Positions 1 to 9,380 of a DNA stretch of 64,000 nucleotides are shown one piece after another. Made by a program: the position numbers and the translations under genes. The stretch is from Sphingomonas aerophila (GTDB taxonomy: Bacteria; Pseudomonadota; Alphaproteobacteria; Sphingomonadales; Sphingomonadaceae), in NCBI RefSeq assembly GCF_014199305.1, contig NZ_JACIJK010000001.1, positions 310,001 through 374,000 of the forward strand, in the 5' to 3' direction. Each line of letters opens with the position of its first letter. The stretch's first letter is position 1. The notes below the pieces were generated by a model. It did not search any database, was not told the DNA's origin, and saw nothing but the letters and a program-made list of their open reading frames with translations.

Positions 1-341
1 GGCCCCAGCAGGTTGGTGACGATCGTTTCTTCCGCGTCCTTCAGGTCCCGGCGGGTGTCGAGCGCCTCGAACCGCATGATCCCTGCATTGTTGATCAACA
101 CATTGATCGACGGATGCTGCTCGATCACCTCCCGGGCGAATTGCTCGATCGCGTCGGCGTCAGTTACGTCCAGTTCGATGACGTGAAGATTTTCCCGGCC
201 GGCCGCAGCGCGTTCCAGCGCCTCGCGCCGCCGCCCCGCAATCACCACCGTGTTGCCGGCATCGTGAAAGCGCTGCGCCAGCGCCTCGCCTATCCCCGAT
301 CCGCCGCCCGTGATCAGGATGGTGTTGCCGTTCGCTTTCAT
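1..341 (-). CDS. SDR-family short-chain dehydrogenase (3' end cut off by window)
   Basis: The first 113 residues of a short-chain dehydrogenase/reductase are visible, read leftward from the ATG at 341. The N-terminus begins MKANGNTILITGGGSGIGEA, with the glycine-rich TGGGSGIG nucleotide-binding loop. An NNAG motif (LINNAGIM) follows at about residue 87. Together these define a Rossmann-fold NAD(P)-dependent oxidoreductase. The catalytic Ser/Tyr/Lys part lies outside the window, so the substrate cannot be inferred. The N-terminus resembles the DltE-like group of SDRs that act on unknown hydroxy or keto substrates. It is divergent from the sulfur-transferase gene to its right, with an 85-base spacer. 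Confidence 0.9.
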   Translation of the reverse strand, partial: MKANGNTILITGGGSGIGEALAQRFHDAGNTVVIAGRRREALERAAAGRENLHVIELDVTDADAIEQFAREVIEQHPSINVLINNAGIMRFEALDTRRDLKDAEETIVTNLLG

Positions 342-426
342 GTGCGCTGCTCCCTTTGTCGCGGCGCGATGTGGGACGCATACGGTGGTGGTTCAATCCA
401 TCGGCAGACTGGTCTATCATGACGAC

Positions 427-873
427 ATGCTGAGTTTGCGCCCCCTTAACGAAAGCGTCGCCGTTGCGCCGCAAATCACGCCCGACGACATGGCCGCTGT
501 TCGCGATGCCGGGTTTGTCGCCGTGATCAACAACCGGCCGGACGGCGAGGAGGCGGGCCAGCCCTCAGGCGAGACGATCCGCGCTGCCGCCCAGGCGGCC
601 GGGCTCGCCTATCACGAGATCCCCGTGACTGGCGCAGGGTTCAGCCACCCTCAGGTTGACGCCATGGCGGCGGCGCTGGTGGCTGCGGACGGGCCGGTGC
701 TCGCCTATTGTCGCTCCGGGACGCGTAGCTGCAACCTGTGGGCGCTTGCCGCGGCAAAGGCGGGCCGTAATCCGGAAGTGCTTCAGGCACAGGCAGGACA
801 GGCGGGTTATGACCTGTCTGCCATCCGACCGACGCTGGACGCGCTCGCGGCAGGGGCCTCGGACTCCAAATGA
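427..873 (+). CDS. TIGR01244-family sulfur transferase (DUF442, rhodanese/phosphatase-like)
   Basis: This 148-residue protein has the dual-specificity-phosphatase-like fold of the TIGR01244/DUF442 family, which also occurs fused to beta-lactamase-like sulfur dioxygenases. The active-site loop is a Cys-x5-Arg P-loop, YCRSGTRS, near residue 98. The FVAVINNRPDGEE segment is typical of the family N-terminus. The ATG at 427 was chosen because homologues begin close to MLSLRPL; the open frame extends further upstream but has no family-like sequence there. Its stop overlaps the next start (ATGA at 870), so the two are probably translated together. Its acceptor is unknown; a role in sulfide or persulfide handling is inferred from the family. 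Confidence 0.85.
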   Translation: MLSLRPLNESVAVAPQITPDDMAAVRDAGFVAVINNRPDGEEAGQPSGETIRAAAQAAGLAYHEIPVTGAGFSHPQVDAMAAALVAADGPVLAYCRSGTRSCNLWALAAAKAGRNPEVLQAQAGQAGYDLSAIRPTLDALAAGASDSK

Positions 874-1271
874 CCGTTGCAGTGGCCGCCGCCGCGATCG
901 TGGCGGTTCTGCTTCTGGCCACTGCCGGCATATGGTGGGTCAAGCGGGGGACACGGGCACGGATCGAGGACCCGGAGTCCGCGGCGGCGGCCGCTGATGC
1001 CGCTTTGCCTAACTTTCGCACCCGCGGTGCGGTGGTCGGTGCTGATGGCCGTGGCGCGCTGGCGGTGGGAGAGGACGGCCGGGTTGCAGCAGTGCGGCGG
1101 CGCGGTACGCGGCTGGCTGTCAGCGAGGTGCGCTGGAGTGCCTTGAGAGCCGGGCCCGGCGGCGTGCTGGTAGAAACCGGCGCCCGCGAGGTCGGCACCG
1201 TTTTCGTGGCAGGAGTTGACGCCCTCGACGTACGCCGGCTCGCCCCAGAAGGGATCGCGTGGCGTCATTGA
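870..1271 (+). CDS. Hypothetical single-pass membrane protein
   Basis: This 133-residue protein is not assigned to a family. An N-terminal hydrophobic helix (about residues 2-23, rich in Ala, Val and Leu) ends in WWVKRG, suggesting a membrane anchor. A soluble region of about 100 residues follows, rich in Gly, Arg and Val, with repeated short strands such as GADGRGALAVGEDGRVAAV. Its ATG overlaps the TGA of the sulfur-transferase gene by four bases, so it is probably in the same operon. The soluble part resembles NfeD- or signal-peptidase-associated small beta domains in general texture only. No catalytic motif is visible. Confidence 0.6.
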   Translation: MTVAVAAAAIVAVLLLATAGIWWVKRGTRARIEDPESAAAAADAALPNFRTRGAVVGADGRGALAVGEDGRVAAVRRRGTRLAVSEVRWSALRAGPGGVLVETGAREVGTVFVAGVDALDVRRLAPEGIAWRH

Positions 1272-1323
1272 GGCGCGCGGGCGCAAACAGGCGTTCGCGG
1301 CATCGTTGCGGTCCGGAGATGCT

Positions 1324-1530
1324 ATGGACCCGCTGGTAATCCCGTTCCTCGTCGCCGACGCTATCCTGCTGTGGATGCTGCGCGGGGCATGGCGCGACGG
1401 GGAGGTCTGGATGGCCACCCGCATGGGCACGCGTCATGAAAACAGGGCGGTATGGTGGATGACCGTGCTTCGTTTGGGCGCTCTTCTGGCCTTGTCGCTG
1501 GTCGGAACCGTCGCGGCCCTGGTTGCCTGA
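1324..1530 (+). CDS. Small hypothetical membrane protein
   Basis: This is a 68-residue protein with two predicted hydrophobic helices, about residues 3-18 (LVIPFLVADAILLWML) and 46-66. A charged loop containing Arg, Asp, Glu and His residues lies between them. The ATG at 1324 is taken as the start because the sequence upstream in this frame is not protein-like. It follows the previous membrane-protein gene at about 50 bases and is probably the last gene of that operon, since a hairpin lies directly downstream. No family is recognised. A role as a small inner-membrane accessory protein is inference only. Confidence 0.6.
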   Translation: MDPLVIPFLVADAILLWMLRGAWRDGEVWMATRMGTRHENRAVWWMTVLRLGALLALSLVGTVAALVA

Positions 1531-1539
1531 CATAAAAGC

Positions 1540-1565
1540 GGCCCGACATGTTGCCATGCCGGGCC
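1540..1565 (-). terminator. Rho-independent terminator for amtB
   Basis: An imperfect inverted repeat, GGCCCG(A)CATG-TTGC-CATG(C)CGGGCC, forms a 10-bp stem with one mismatch and a 4-base loop. On the minus strand the hairpin is followed by GCTTTTATG, a short T-run. It lies just beyond the amtB stop codon at 1627. It could also slow transcripts from the convergent small membrane gene ending at 1530. Confidence 0.7.
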
Positions 1566-1626
1566 AGGTGTGTCCGCAGGAGGAACAAGGTGGGGCAGGC
1601 GGGGCGGACCCCGCCGGCCAATAGGA

Positions 1627-2991
<1,365 letters not shown>

Positions 2992-3005
2992 TCGGTTCAC
3001 CCCCC

Positions 3006-3344
3006 TCAGAGTGCGCTGTCGTCGGTTTCGCCGGTGCGGATGCGCACGGCCTGGCCGACATCAAGGACGAAGATCTTGCCGTCGCCGATCGCGCCGGTGT
3101 TGGCGGACTGCTGCACGGCTTCGACCACCCGGTCGGCCAGTGCAGTGGCGCACACCACCTCGATCTTGATCTTGGGCACCATGTTGGTGCTGTACTCGGC
3201 CCCCCGATAGATCTCGGTCTGGCCCTTTTGACGGCCGAACCCCTTGACCTCGGTGACCGTCATCCCTGCCACGCCAAGCGAGGTCAGCGCTTCGCGGACC
3301 TCGTCGAGCTTGAACGGCTTGATGATCGCGATGACCAGCTTCAC
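3006..3344 (-). CDS. glnK: Nitrogen regulatory protein PII (GlnK type)
   Basis: This 112-residue PII signal protein has the usual family length. The T-loop GFGRQKGQTEIYRGAEY carries Tyr51, the site uridylylated by GlnD, and Tyr46. The B-loop TGAIGDGKIFV, for ATP and 2-oxoglutarate binding, follows at about residue 83. In nitrogen excess the unmodified trimer is expected to block AmtB. Its position directly upstream of amtB marks it as the GlnK-type paralogue rather than GlnB. The start is GTG at 3344, preceded by AAAGGGGGACAGGG. Transcription is probably sigma-54/NtrC dependent, given the promoter about 40 bases upstream. Confidence 0.96.
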   Translation of the reverse strand: MKLVIAIIKPFKLDEVREALTSLGVAGMTVTEVKGFGRQKGQTEIYRGAEYSTNMVPKIKIEVVCATALADRVVEAVQQSANTGAIGDGKIFVLDVGQAVRIRTGETDDSAL

Positions 3345-3380
3345 CCCTGTCCCCCTTTTGCGACTACCAGCAACTCACAT

Positions 3381-3397
3381 CGCAACAGCCGTGCCAG
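3381..3397 (-). promoter_or_regulatory. Sigma-54 (RpoN) promoter of glnK-amtB
   Basis: On the minus strand the sequence CTGGCACGGCTGTTGCG matches the sigma-54 consensus YTGGCACG-N4-TTGC at every defined base. The GG (-24) and GC (-12) elements are exactly 10 bases apart. The expected transcription start lies near 3370, about 25 bases before the glnK GTG. This fits nitrogen-limited, NtrC-activated expression. Confidence 0.88.
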
Positions 3398-3411
3398 GTG
3401 CGCCGACGCTG

Positions 3412-3425
3412 TTGCGCAAGCGCAA
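3412..3425. promoter_or_regulatory. Candidate NtrC-type enhancer palindrome
   Basis: A perfect 14-base inverted repeat, TTGCGC-AA-GCGCAA, lies about 20 bases upstream of the -24 element of the glnK promoter. An activator site is expected in this region for a sigma-54 promoter. The match to the enterobacterial NtrC consensus is only partial, and the distance is shorter than usual, so the assignment is tentative. Confidence 0.4.
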
Positions 3426-3483
3426 TGGTGGGCCGATCGGGTGGGAGGATCAGGTTCTTTTTCGGGCAATCGGGCGGTGCTGC

Positions 3484-3693
3484 CTATTTGTTGGGCAGGT
3501 CCGCCAGCAATCGACGGGCGTCCTCGACGTCGTCCTCGTCCACCATGACCCGCACGGGGATCAGCAACCACGATCCTTCCGCGATCGACGTTGACGCGTC
3601 GAACGCGACGGCGGGAATGCCCTCACTCTCGAGCAGGCCGACGATCATGTGGGCCTCGTTGCGGGAGAAGCGGCCAAGTTCGCAGATTGCCAT
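3484..3693 (-). CDS. DUF2007-family putative signal-transducing protein
   Basis: This 69-residue protein matches the DUF2007 pattern. It opens with FSRNEAHMIVGLLESEGIPA, typical of a small ferredoxin-like domain that starts by describing movement between subunits or ligand sites. It ends with the conserved LIPVRVMVDEDDVEDARRLL segment. The family is also found fused to zinc ribbons and CTD-like modules, and its biochemical role is unknown. It starts 9 bases after the YdcF-like gene and probably ends the ftsK-to-ydcF transcription run. The next gene, glnK, has its own promoter. Confidence 0.85.
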   Translation of the reverse strand: MAICELGRFSRNEAHMIVGLLESEGIPAVAFDASTSIAEGSWLLIPVRVMVDEDDVEDARRLLADLPNK

Positions 3694-3702
3694 GGGGTCA
3701 GC

Positions 3703-4185
3703 CTAGCTCGGTCGACGCCAGTCGCGCCAGCGTGCGCCCAGACCGGCGAAAAGGTCATAGGGGATCGCCGCTGCCTCCCGCAGCCGCATCCGCCGCCGAA
3801 GCCTGCGCGAGCCGCGCTTGGGGAAGGCTACGGGACGGCAACGGATGCCGTACAGCGCGAACAACATGCGCACCCGCGGCTGATGATAAGGGTCCGTGCA
3901 CGCGAAACACTCGGCATAGCCTGCGCGGCGGACCAGGGCCGCAGCCCGGCGTACCGTTTCCAGCGTGTCTCGGCTGGCTGTGTCCAGGATCACCCGATCC
4001 GCCGCGACCGCATGGGACAGCATCCGCCCCATCACTTCCGCCTCCGCTGGCGGGTAGCGGCCGACCCCGCCCGAGCAGAACAGGTCGATCGCCGGATCAC
4101 GCTCCGCCAGGGCGGCTGCGTAACCGACACGGCGCGCCAGCGTCGGGCTGGCGCTCCCGTCCGGGCGAACCGCTGCCCCGAACAC
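3703..4185 (-). CDS. YdcF/DUF218-family protein
   Basis: This protein of about 160 residues belongs to the YdcF-like DUF218 family. It shows the opening VVFGAAVRPDGSASPTLARR, the SGGVG turn, the EAEVMGRML helix, the DTASRDTLETVRRA segment and the CTDPYHQPRVRML segment. Family members are linked to ElyC-like envelope or S-adenosylmethionine-binding functions, but the reaction is not known. The start is uncertain. GTG at 4185 would remove part of the first beta strand (RLCVVFGAAV), and a rare CTG start just upstream, at 4194 or 4206, would restore it. It follows ribA by about 20 bases. Confidence 0.8.
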   Translation of the reverse strand: MFGAAVRPDGSASPTLARRVGYAAALAERDPAIDLFCSGGVGRYPPAEAEVMGRMLSHAVAADRVILDTASRDTLETVRRAAALVRRAGYAECFACTDPYHQPRVRMLFALYGIRCRPVAFPKRGSRRLRRRMRLREAAAIPYDLFAGLGARWRDWRRPS

Positions 4186-4202
4186 GACGCACAGGCGCCG
4201 GC

Positions 4203-5246
4203 TCAGAACTGATGTCCGGTACGGTCGCGCTTGGTCGCGAGATAGCGCTCGTTGTGCGGATTGGCGGGCAGGAGGTGCGGAACCCGCTCCACCACCGTGA
4301 CCCCCGCAGCTTCCAGGCCGGTGACCTTGGCCGGATTATTGGTCAGCAAGCGGACATGAGTCTGGCCAAGCAGGCGGAGCATCTGCGCTGCCACGCCGAA
4401 GTCGCGTGCATCCACCGCGAAACCCAGGCGGGTATTCGCATCGACCGTATCGAAACCCTGGTCCTGCAGCGCATAGGCGCGCAGCTTGTTCACCAGCCCG
4501 ATCCCGCGCCCTTCCTGCCGCAGGTATAGCAGGATGCCCCAGCCAGACGCCTGAATGGCGCGGATCGCGGCCTGAAGCTGAGGGCCGCAGTCGCACTTGA
4601 GACTGCCGAGCACGTCGCCGGTCAGGCATTCCGAGTGCAACCGCACCAGCGGCGGCTGCCCGTTGGGCTGACCGATCAGCAGCGCCACATGCTCGTCCGC
4701 GCCGTCGGGCGAGCGGAAGGCGGCGATCTCCGCATCCTCCGCCCCCTCGACCGGCAACCGCGCGCGGGTGGCCAGGCGAAGGCGGGTCGGGTCCTCATGC
4801 GCGTCGATGTCAGCGGGGCTGATCTGGACAACCGCACCGACGCCGCCCGTGAAGAAGGCGGGCAACAGCCCCGCGATTCGCGCCAGCTTCAGCGCAGCCG
4901 CCGCCTCACCCGGATTGTCGAACCTAACCGCGCGGAACGGGCCCTTCATGGGGGTAGCCAGGTCGAGCTGCGGATCGGCAAGCGCAACAGCACCGGCCAG
5001 GTCGATCCAGGGTGCTCGCTCGACAAGTACCGGCGCATCGGGATTGGCGGCGGCGAGCTGGTTGGTCAGGCGCAGGGTATCGGCCCGGCCTGCGGACACC
5101 AGCACGTCCCCGCGTCCGTCGGGGTCGAAGGCGAGGAGGCGTTCGTCGTCCGCCGTCTCGACAGCCAGCAGCGTCAGGTCGCCGATTGCGATCGGCCAGC
5201 CGCGTCGCACCGCGTCAATCGCCCGCGCCGCGTCCCGGGCGCTCAC
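4203..5246 (-). CDS. ribA: GTP cyclohydrolase II (RibA) with N-terminal extension
   Basis: This 347-residue enzyme opens the GTP ring in the first step of riboflavin synthesis. The catalytic domain occupies the C-terminal 200 residues. The zinc site is [20 protein letters not shown], with three cysteines, and the GTP-binding signature [10 protein letters not shown] follows. The chain ends with LLTNNPAK and the C-terminal KRDRTGHQF. The N-terminal 150 residues exceed the 196-residue E. coli form and show no intact RibB acidic motif; this resembles the longer alphaproteobacterial RibA type. The start is GTG at 5246, which overlaps the xth stop as GTGA, implying translational coupling. Confidence 0.93.
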   Translation of the reverse strand: MSARDAARAIDAVRRGWPIAIGDLTLLAVETADDERLLAFDPDGRGDVLVSAGRADTLRLTNQLAAANPDAPVLVERAPWIDLAGAVALADPQLDLATPMKGPFRAVRFDNPGEAAAALKLARIAGLLPAFFTGGVGAVVQISPADIDAHEDPTRLRLATRARLPVEGAEDAEIAAFRSPDGADEHVALLIGQPNGQPPLVRLHSECLTGDVLGSLKCDCGPQLQAAIRAIQASGWGILLYLRQEGRGIGLVNKLRAYALQDQGFDTVDANTRLGFAVDARDFGVAAQMLRLLGQTHVRLLTNNPAKVTGLEAAGVTVVERVPHLLPANPHNERYLATKRDRTGHQF

Positions 5247-6025
5247 CAATCGAACTCGGTCATGATCGGGATATGATCGGACGGCTTCAGCCAGGACCGG
5301 CAATCCTCAAATATATGGTGCGCCGTTGCCCGTGCGGCGACCTCGGCCGTGCCCCACATATGGTCCAGGCGCCGCCCCCGGTCGGAAGCGGCCCAGTCCT
5401 TGGCCCGATAGCTCCACCAGGTGAACAAACGCTCGGGTGCGGGGCGGAAGTGCCGCCCCAGGTCGACCCAGCTGTTCGATGACTGCAGCCGCGAGAGTGC
5501 ATCAACCTCGATCGGCGTGTGGCTGACGACATCGAGAAGCTGCTTGTGGCTCCATACGTCCGCTTCGAGCGGCGCGATGTTGAAGTCGCCGACCAGCAGC
5601 GTCGGGCACTCCAGGCCCTCGGACCAGCGGATCATGCGGTCGATGAAGTCGAGCTTCTGCCCGAATTTCGGGTTCACCGTGCGATCGGGCACGTCACCGC
5701 CGGCGGGCACGTAGACATTCTCCAGCCGCACACCGTTGGGCAGTCGGATCCCGACATGGCGCGCCTCCTTGTTGGCCTGCCAATCGAGCCGGTCATCCTC
5801 CACCACGGGCACCCGGCTGATGATCGCCACCCCGTGATGCATCCGCTGCCCGTGAAGGATGATGTGCTTGTAGCCGAGCCGCCGGAACGCATCCGCGGGA
5901 AAGTCGGCGTCGATGACCTTGGTTTCCTGCAGGCACAGCACATCCGGCTCGTGCTCACGAAGGAATTGTTCGACGATCTCGATGCGGAACCGCACGGAGT
6001 TGATGTTCCAGGACACGATCTTCAC
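5243..6025 (-). CDS. xth: Exodeoxyribonuclease III
   Basis: This 260-residue AP endonuclease/3'-5' exonuclease acts in base-excision repair and belongs to the EEP superfamily. Landmarks are SWNINSVR at the N-terminus, LCLQETKV with the metal-binding Glu, the YVPAGG loop and VGDFNIAP with the catalytic Asp-Asn. The [11 protein letters not shown] and KPSDHIPIM segments, which include the active-site Asp-His, complete the set. GTG at 6025 gives the family-typical start MKIVSWN; a longer frame from GTG at 6061 adds only twelve basic residues. It overlaps ribA by four bases. Confidence 0.95.
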   Translation of the reverse strand: MKIVSWNINSVRFRIEIVEQFLREHEPDVLCLQETKVIDADFPADAFRRLGYKHIILHGQRMHHGVAIISRVPVVEDDRLDWQANKEARHVGIRLPNGVRLENVYVPAGGDVPDRTVNPKFGQKLDFIDRMIRWSEGLECPTLLVGDFNIAPLEADVWSHKQLLDVVSHTPIEVDALSRLQSSNSWVDLGRHFRPAPERLFTWWSYRAKDWAASDRGRRLDHMWGTAEVAARATAHHIFEDCRSWLKPSDHIPIMTEFDW

Positions 6026-6095
6026 GGGGCGCGATGTAAGGTGCCCGCGCCGCTTCGTCACTATCGACGACGTCGATGGAAGCAGACAAGGAAAG

Positions 6096-6112
6096 GCCCC
6101 CGCTCCGGGGGC
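6096..6112 (-). terminator. Terminator between lolA and xth
   Basis: A perfect stem, GCCCCC-GCTCC-GGGGGC, lies in the 241-base gap after lolA. On the minus strand it is followed by CTTTCCTTG, a weak T-rich tail. It probably ends or attenuates the ftsK-lolA transcript before xth. Confidence 0.65.
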
Positions 6113-6266
6113 GTGGAGCGAGGGCCGACCTAGCGTTCGTCACGCAGGGGGGAGGGTAGACAGGTCCGGGCAACAGGGGGAAAATCCCGGAACGCCACGC
6201 CCTCCGCACCCGTGCCTATAGGGCAGAAAACCTGTCCCTCACATTAACCGATTGTCAGGTAAGGGG

Positions 6267-6875
6267 CTAGCGGCGCCCGCCAGGCCTCCGCGGGTCGTTC
6301 CAGCGGAACGTGTCGTCGCTAATCGGACCGCCATATCGCTGATCGGAGAAGCGGATGGTGGTGCGGTTATTCTGGCTATCGAGCATGACCCAACCTTGCA
6401 GCGTCAACCCCGCCGGCCCGCTGCCGTTGCGGGCGAATACAAGCGTGATCCGGCCATATTCAGGATGGCGCGGATCGCGTGCTTCGATCGAGACCAGTCG
6501 GGGGTCTACGCCCGGCGTCAGCGTCGCGAACTTCGTGATGTCGCGCGTCGGATCGAGCAGCACCCCTAGCGGCGACTCCTTGATTGGCCAGCGCTGCACC
6601 TGCCGTACCGAATAATCGATAAAGGTCAGTGCCCCGCCATCGGCCACGATCAGGATCGGTACGCTCTTTTCATATTGGAAGCGCACCTTCCCGGGTCGCT
6701 TGAGCGACAGCGTTCCGGTCAGCGTCTTGCCCGCGCGATCGGTCTGGCTGAAGGTGGCCGTCATCGTCGTCAGCCCCTGCAGGTGACGCTGGACGAGCTG
6801 CAGGTCACCCTGGGACTGGGCCGCGACCGGCGCCGCGACGGCCACTGCGGCAATGGAAAGAACAGTACAAATCAT
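6267..6875 (-). CDS. lolA: LolA-like outer-membrane lipoprotein carrier
   Basis: This 202-residue periplasmic protein has a signal peptide (MICTVLSIAAVAVAAPVAAQ) and the LolA-family beta-barrel sequence. Diagnostic stretches are MTATFSQTDRAGKTLTGTL and LKRPGKVRFQYEK, then the VADGGALTFIDYSVRQVQRWP strand region. It would shuttle lipoproteins from LolCDE to the outer membrane. Its place just downstream of ftsK is the usual one in sphingomonads. The start at 6875 is set by the signal peptide; the longer open frame upstream is not secretory. A candidate LexA-like repeat lies 27-41 bases upstream. Confidence 0.88.
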   Translation of the reverse strand: MICTVLSIAAVAVAAPVAAQSQGDLQLVQRHLQGLTTMTATFSQTDRAGKTLTGTLSLKRPGKVRFQYEKSVPILIVADGGALTFIDYSVRQVQRWPIKESPLGVLLDPTRDITKFATLTPGVDPRLVSIEARDPRHPEYGRITLVFARNGSGPAGLTLQGWVMLDSQNNRTTIRFSDQRYGGPISDDTFRWNDPRRPGGRR

Positions 6876-6901
6876 CGGCCACTCGCTGGCTGAACGGGGT
6901 T

Positions 6902-6916
6902 GAACGGATGGTGAAC
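6902..6916 (-). promoter_or_regulatory. GTTC-N7-GTTC repeat upstream of lolA (possible LexA-like site)
   Basis: The minus strand reads GTTC-ACCATCC-GTTC, the spacing of the alphaproteobacterial LexA box. A third GTTC follows 6 bases further on. A chance match to this pattern is expected about twice in 64 kb, and lolA is not a known SOS gene, so it is listed only as a candidate. Confidence 0.25.
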
Positions 6917-6975
6917 TGCCCCGCCCTACGCTCAGGCGTGCATTAGGGATCCCGCGTTGCGCATCCGCTGCGCCC

Positions 6976-9267
6976 TCAGATCGCGTGTCCTTCTGCGTCG
7001 CGCAGCACTTCGCGGCGTCCGACATGGTCCGGCCGGCCCACGACTCCATCCTTCTCCATCCGCTCGATCATGCGGGCTGCGGAGTTGTAGCCGATCCGCA
7101 ACTGACGCTGCAGCCAGCTGGTGGATGCCTTGCGGCTTTCGCAGACGAGCTGGATCGCGGCGCGATATTGTTGGTCTTCCGCCGTGTCCTCGCCGGTCGG
7201 CGCGCCTTCCAGTTCGAAGCTTTCCTCCGGCTCCTCGGTCACCGAGCTGATATATTCGGGGGTGCCTTGCGACCGCCAGTAATCCGCCACCGCGCGCACG
7301 TCGTCGTCGGAGACGAAGGGGCCGTGAACGCGCACGATTCCCTTGCCGCCCGGCATGTAGAGCATGTCACCGCGACCCAGCAGCTGTTCCGCCCCCTGCT
7401 CTCCCAGGATCGTGCGAGAATCGATCTTGGAGGTGACGTGGAAGGAGATGCGGGTCGGCAGGTTTGCCTTGATGACGCCGGTGATGACGTCCACCGACGG
7501 ACGCTGGGTTGCCATGATCAGGTGGATGCCCGCCGCACGCGCCTTCTGCGCCAGCCGCTGGATCAGGAACTCGACTTCCTTGCCGGCGGTCATCATCAGG
7601 TCCGCGAGCTCGTCGACGATGACCACGATTTGCGGCAGCACGTCGTACTCGAGCTGCTCCGTCTCGTAGATCGGGCTGCCCGTCTCGGGATTGTAGCCGG
7701 TCTGAACGCGACGGCCGAGCGGCTGCCCCTTGGTCTTGGCGGCGCGCACCTTCTCATTGAATCCGGCAAGGCTGCGGACGCCCACCGACGACATCTGCCG
7801 GTAGCGGTCCTCCATCTGCTCCACCGCCCATTTCAGCGCGCGGACCGCCTTGGCCGGATCCGTCACGACGGGAGAGAGGAGGTGGGGAATATCGTCGTAC
7901 ATGCTCAGTTCGAGCATCTTGGGATCGATCATGATCAACCGGCACTGGTCCGGCGTCAGCCGGTAGAGCAGGCTCAGGATCATGCAGTTCAGGCCCACCG
8001 ACTTACCCGAACCGGTGGTACCCGCGACCAACAGGTGCGGCATCGGCGCCAGGTCGGTGATCACCGGGTCACCCGCGATGTTCTTGCCCAGGATCAGCGG
8101 TAGCGCGGCGGACTGATCCTCAAAGCTTTGCGAGCCGACCAGCTCGTGAAGCGACACCGCTTCGCGCTTGGCGTTGGGCAGTTCGATGCCGATCACGTTG
8201 CGTCCGGGAATGACGGCAACACGAGCGGAAACGGCGCTCATGTTGCGGGCAATATCGTCGGCCAGGGCCACAACACGGCTCGCCTTGATGCCGGGGGCTG
8301 GTTCCAATTCGTACATCGTAACGACCGGGCCGGGGCGAACCTCCGTGATCGCGCCCTGTACCTTGAAATCATCCAACACGCTTTCGAGCAAGCGGGCGTT
8401 GCGCTCCAGCGATGCCTTGTCGATCGCGGCCTTGGGCGCGGGCGGCGCGGCGGTCAGCAGGTCCAGCGTCGGCAACTTGTAGGTGTCGCGCAGGTCCAGC
8501 TTGCCCTGCTGCTTGGGCTTGGCGGCGGAGGGCGCGACCTGACGATCGGCGATGACCGGGGCCGGACGCGGATCGGGCTCTGCCACGGGGCGCGGGGCCG
8601 CCTCGATCGGCTGGCGCACCAGCGTCAGGGGCTCGTCGCGGTCGTCGATCGGGGCAGGGCTTTCGCCCGCGGCTCTGCGGCGGAAGCTTGGCGTACGCAC
8701 TTCCAGTTCCAGATGGCGCGCCCACACGATCACGCCCGCGACGCCGGCGATCAGGCCGAGCAAGCGCCCGCCCCACAGCTCTGCCACGGGCTGGCCGGTG
8801 AAGGACAGCGCCCAATGGGCCAGATCGGCCGCGGCGATCCCGACCACGCCGCCCCAGCCCGCTGGCAATGCCAGCACGGCCGCATCGGAAACGAACGACA
8901 GTGCGATCGCCATCAGCGCCACGCCCAGAGTTGCGCCGCGCAACATGCGCGCCCAACGGCCGACCGGCTGGTCCCGCCACAACCGCAGGCCCACGATCGG
9001 GCCGATCGGCAGAATCAGAGCAACGGCAGGGCCGAACAACATCAGCAGCACGTCGGCAATCCACGCTCCCGGCGCGCCGGCAAGATTGCCGATCACGTCG
9101 CCTGCCGCGGTGTTGAGCGCAGGATCGCTCGCTCGGTAGCTGGCCAGGGCAATCACGAGGAACAAGGTCAGTGCAAAGATCGCGACCGACAGCGCGAGCG
9201 CGCCGGAGCGCACCGCCCCCGCCTTGACCGTTTCGCGCCAGAGCGCTGGCTGCGCGCGGCTCGCCAT
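6976..9267 (-). CDS. ftsK: DNA translocase FtsK
   Basis: This 763-residue protein pumps chromosomal DNA at the division septum and activates XerCD recombination at dif. About four membrane helices lie in residues 22-185. A short Pro/Ala-rich linker runs from about 190 to 280, much shorter than in E. coli. The RecA-type motor follows, with Walker A GTTGSGKS at 416-423 and Walker B IVVIVDELADLMM. A C-terminal gamma winged-helix domain ends the chain (TSWLQRQLRIGYNSAARMIE), which reads KOPS sites. The start ATG at 9267 fits family N-termini. It is divergent from the hydroxylase gene at 9381 and heads a minus-strand gene run. Confidence 0.96.
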   Translation of the reverse strand: MASRAQPALWRETVKAGAVRSGALALSVAIFALTLFLVIALASYRASDPALNTAAGDVIGNLAGAPGAWIADVLLMLFGPAVALILPIGPIVGLRLWRDQPVGRWARMLRGATLGVALMAIALSFVSDAAVLALPAGWGGVVGIAAADLAHWALSFTGQPVAELWGGRLLGLIAGVAGVIVWARHLELEVRTPSFRRRAAGESPAPIDDRDEPLTLVRQPIEAAPRPVAEPDPRPAPVIADRQVAPSAAKPKQQGKLDLRDTYKLPTLDLLTAAPPAPKAAIDKASLERNARLLESVLDDFKVQGAITEVRPGPVVTMYELEPAPGIKASRVVALADDIARNMSAVSARVAVIPGRNVIGIELPNAKREAVSLHELVGSQSFEDQSAALPLILGKNIAGDPVITDLAPMPHLLVAGTTGSGKSVGLNCMILSLLYRLTPDQCRLIMIDPKMLELSMYDDIPHLLSPVVTDPAKAVRALKWAVEQMEDRYRQMSSVGVRSLAGFNEKVRAAKTKGQPLGRRVQTGYNPETGSPIYETEQLEYDVLPQIVVIVDELADLMMTAGKEVEFLIQRLAQKARAAGIHLIMATQRPSVDVITGVIKANLPTRISFHVTSKIDSRTILGEQGAEQLLGRGDMLYMPGGKGIVRVHGPFVSDDDVRAVADYWRSQGTPEYISSVTEEPEESFELEGAPTGEDTAEDQQYRAAIQLVCESRKASTSWLQRQLRIGYNSAARMIERMEKDGVVGRPDHVGRREVLRDAEGHAI

Positions 9268-9380
9268 GTGTCCAAAATCCCGATGCTTGTGGAAAACTAG
9301 CGAAAATCATCGCGCCCGGCTGGTCCGGCGTCAAGGTGGCGGCGTTGGCAGAGCGCGGCGGGAGGGGTAGACGGAGCGTC

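Noticed and set aside
8128..9300. 390-codon plus-strand frame across ftsK
   Set aside because: Antisense shadow; it also runs into the divergent promoter region.
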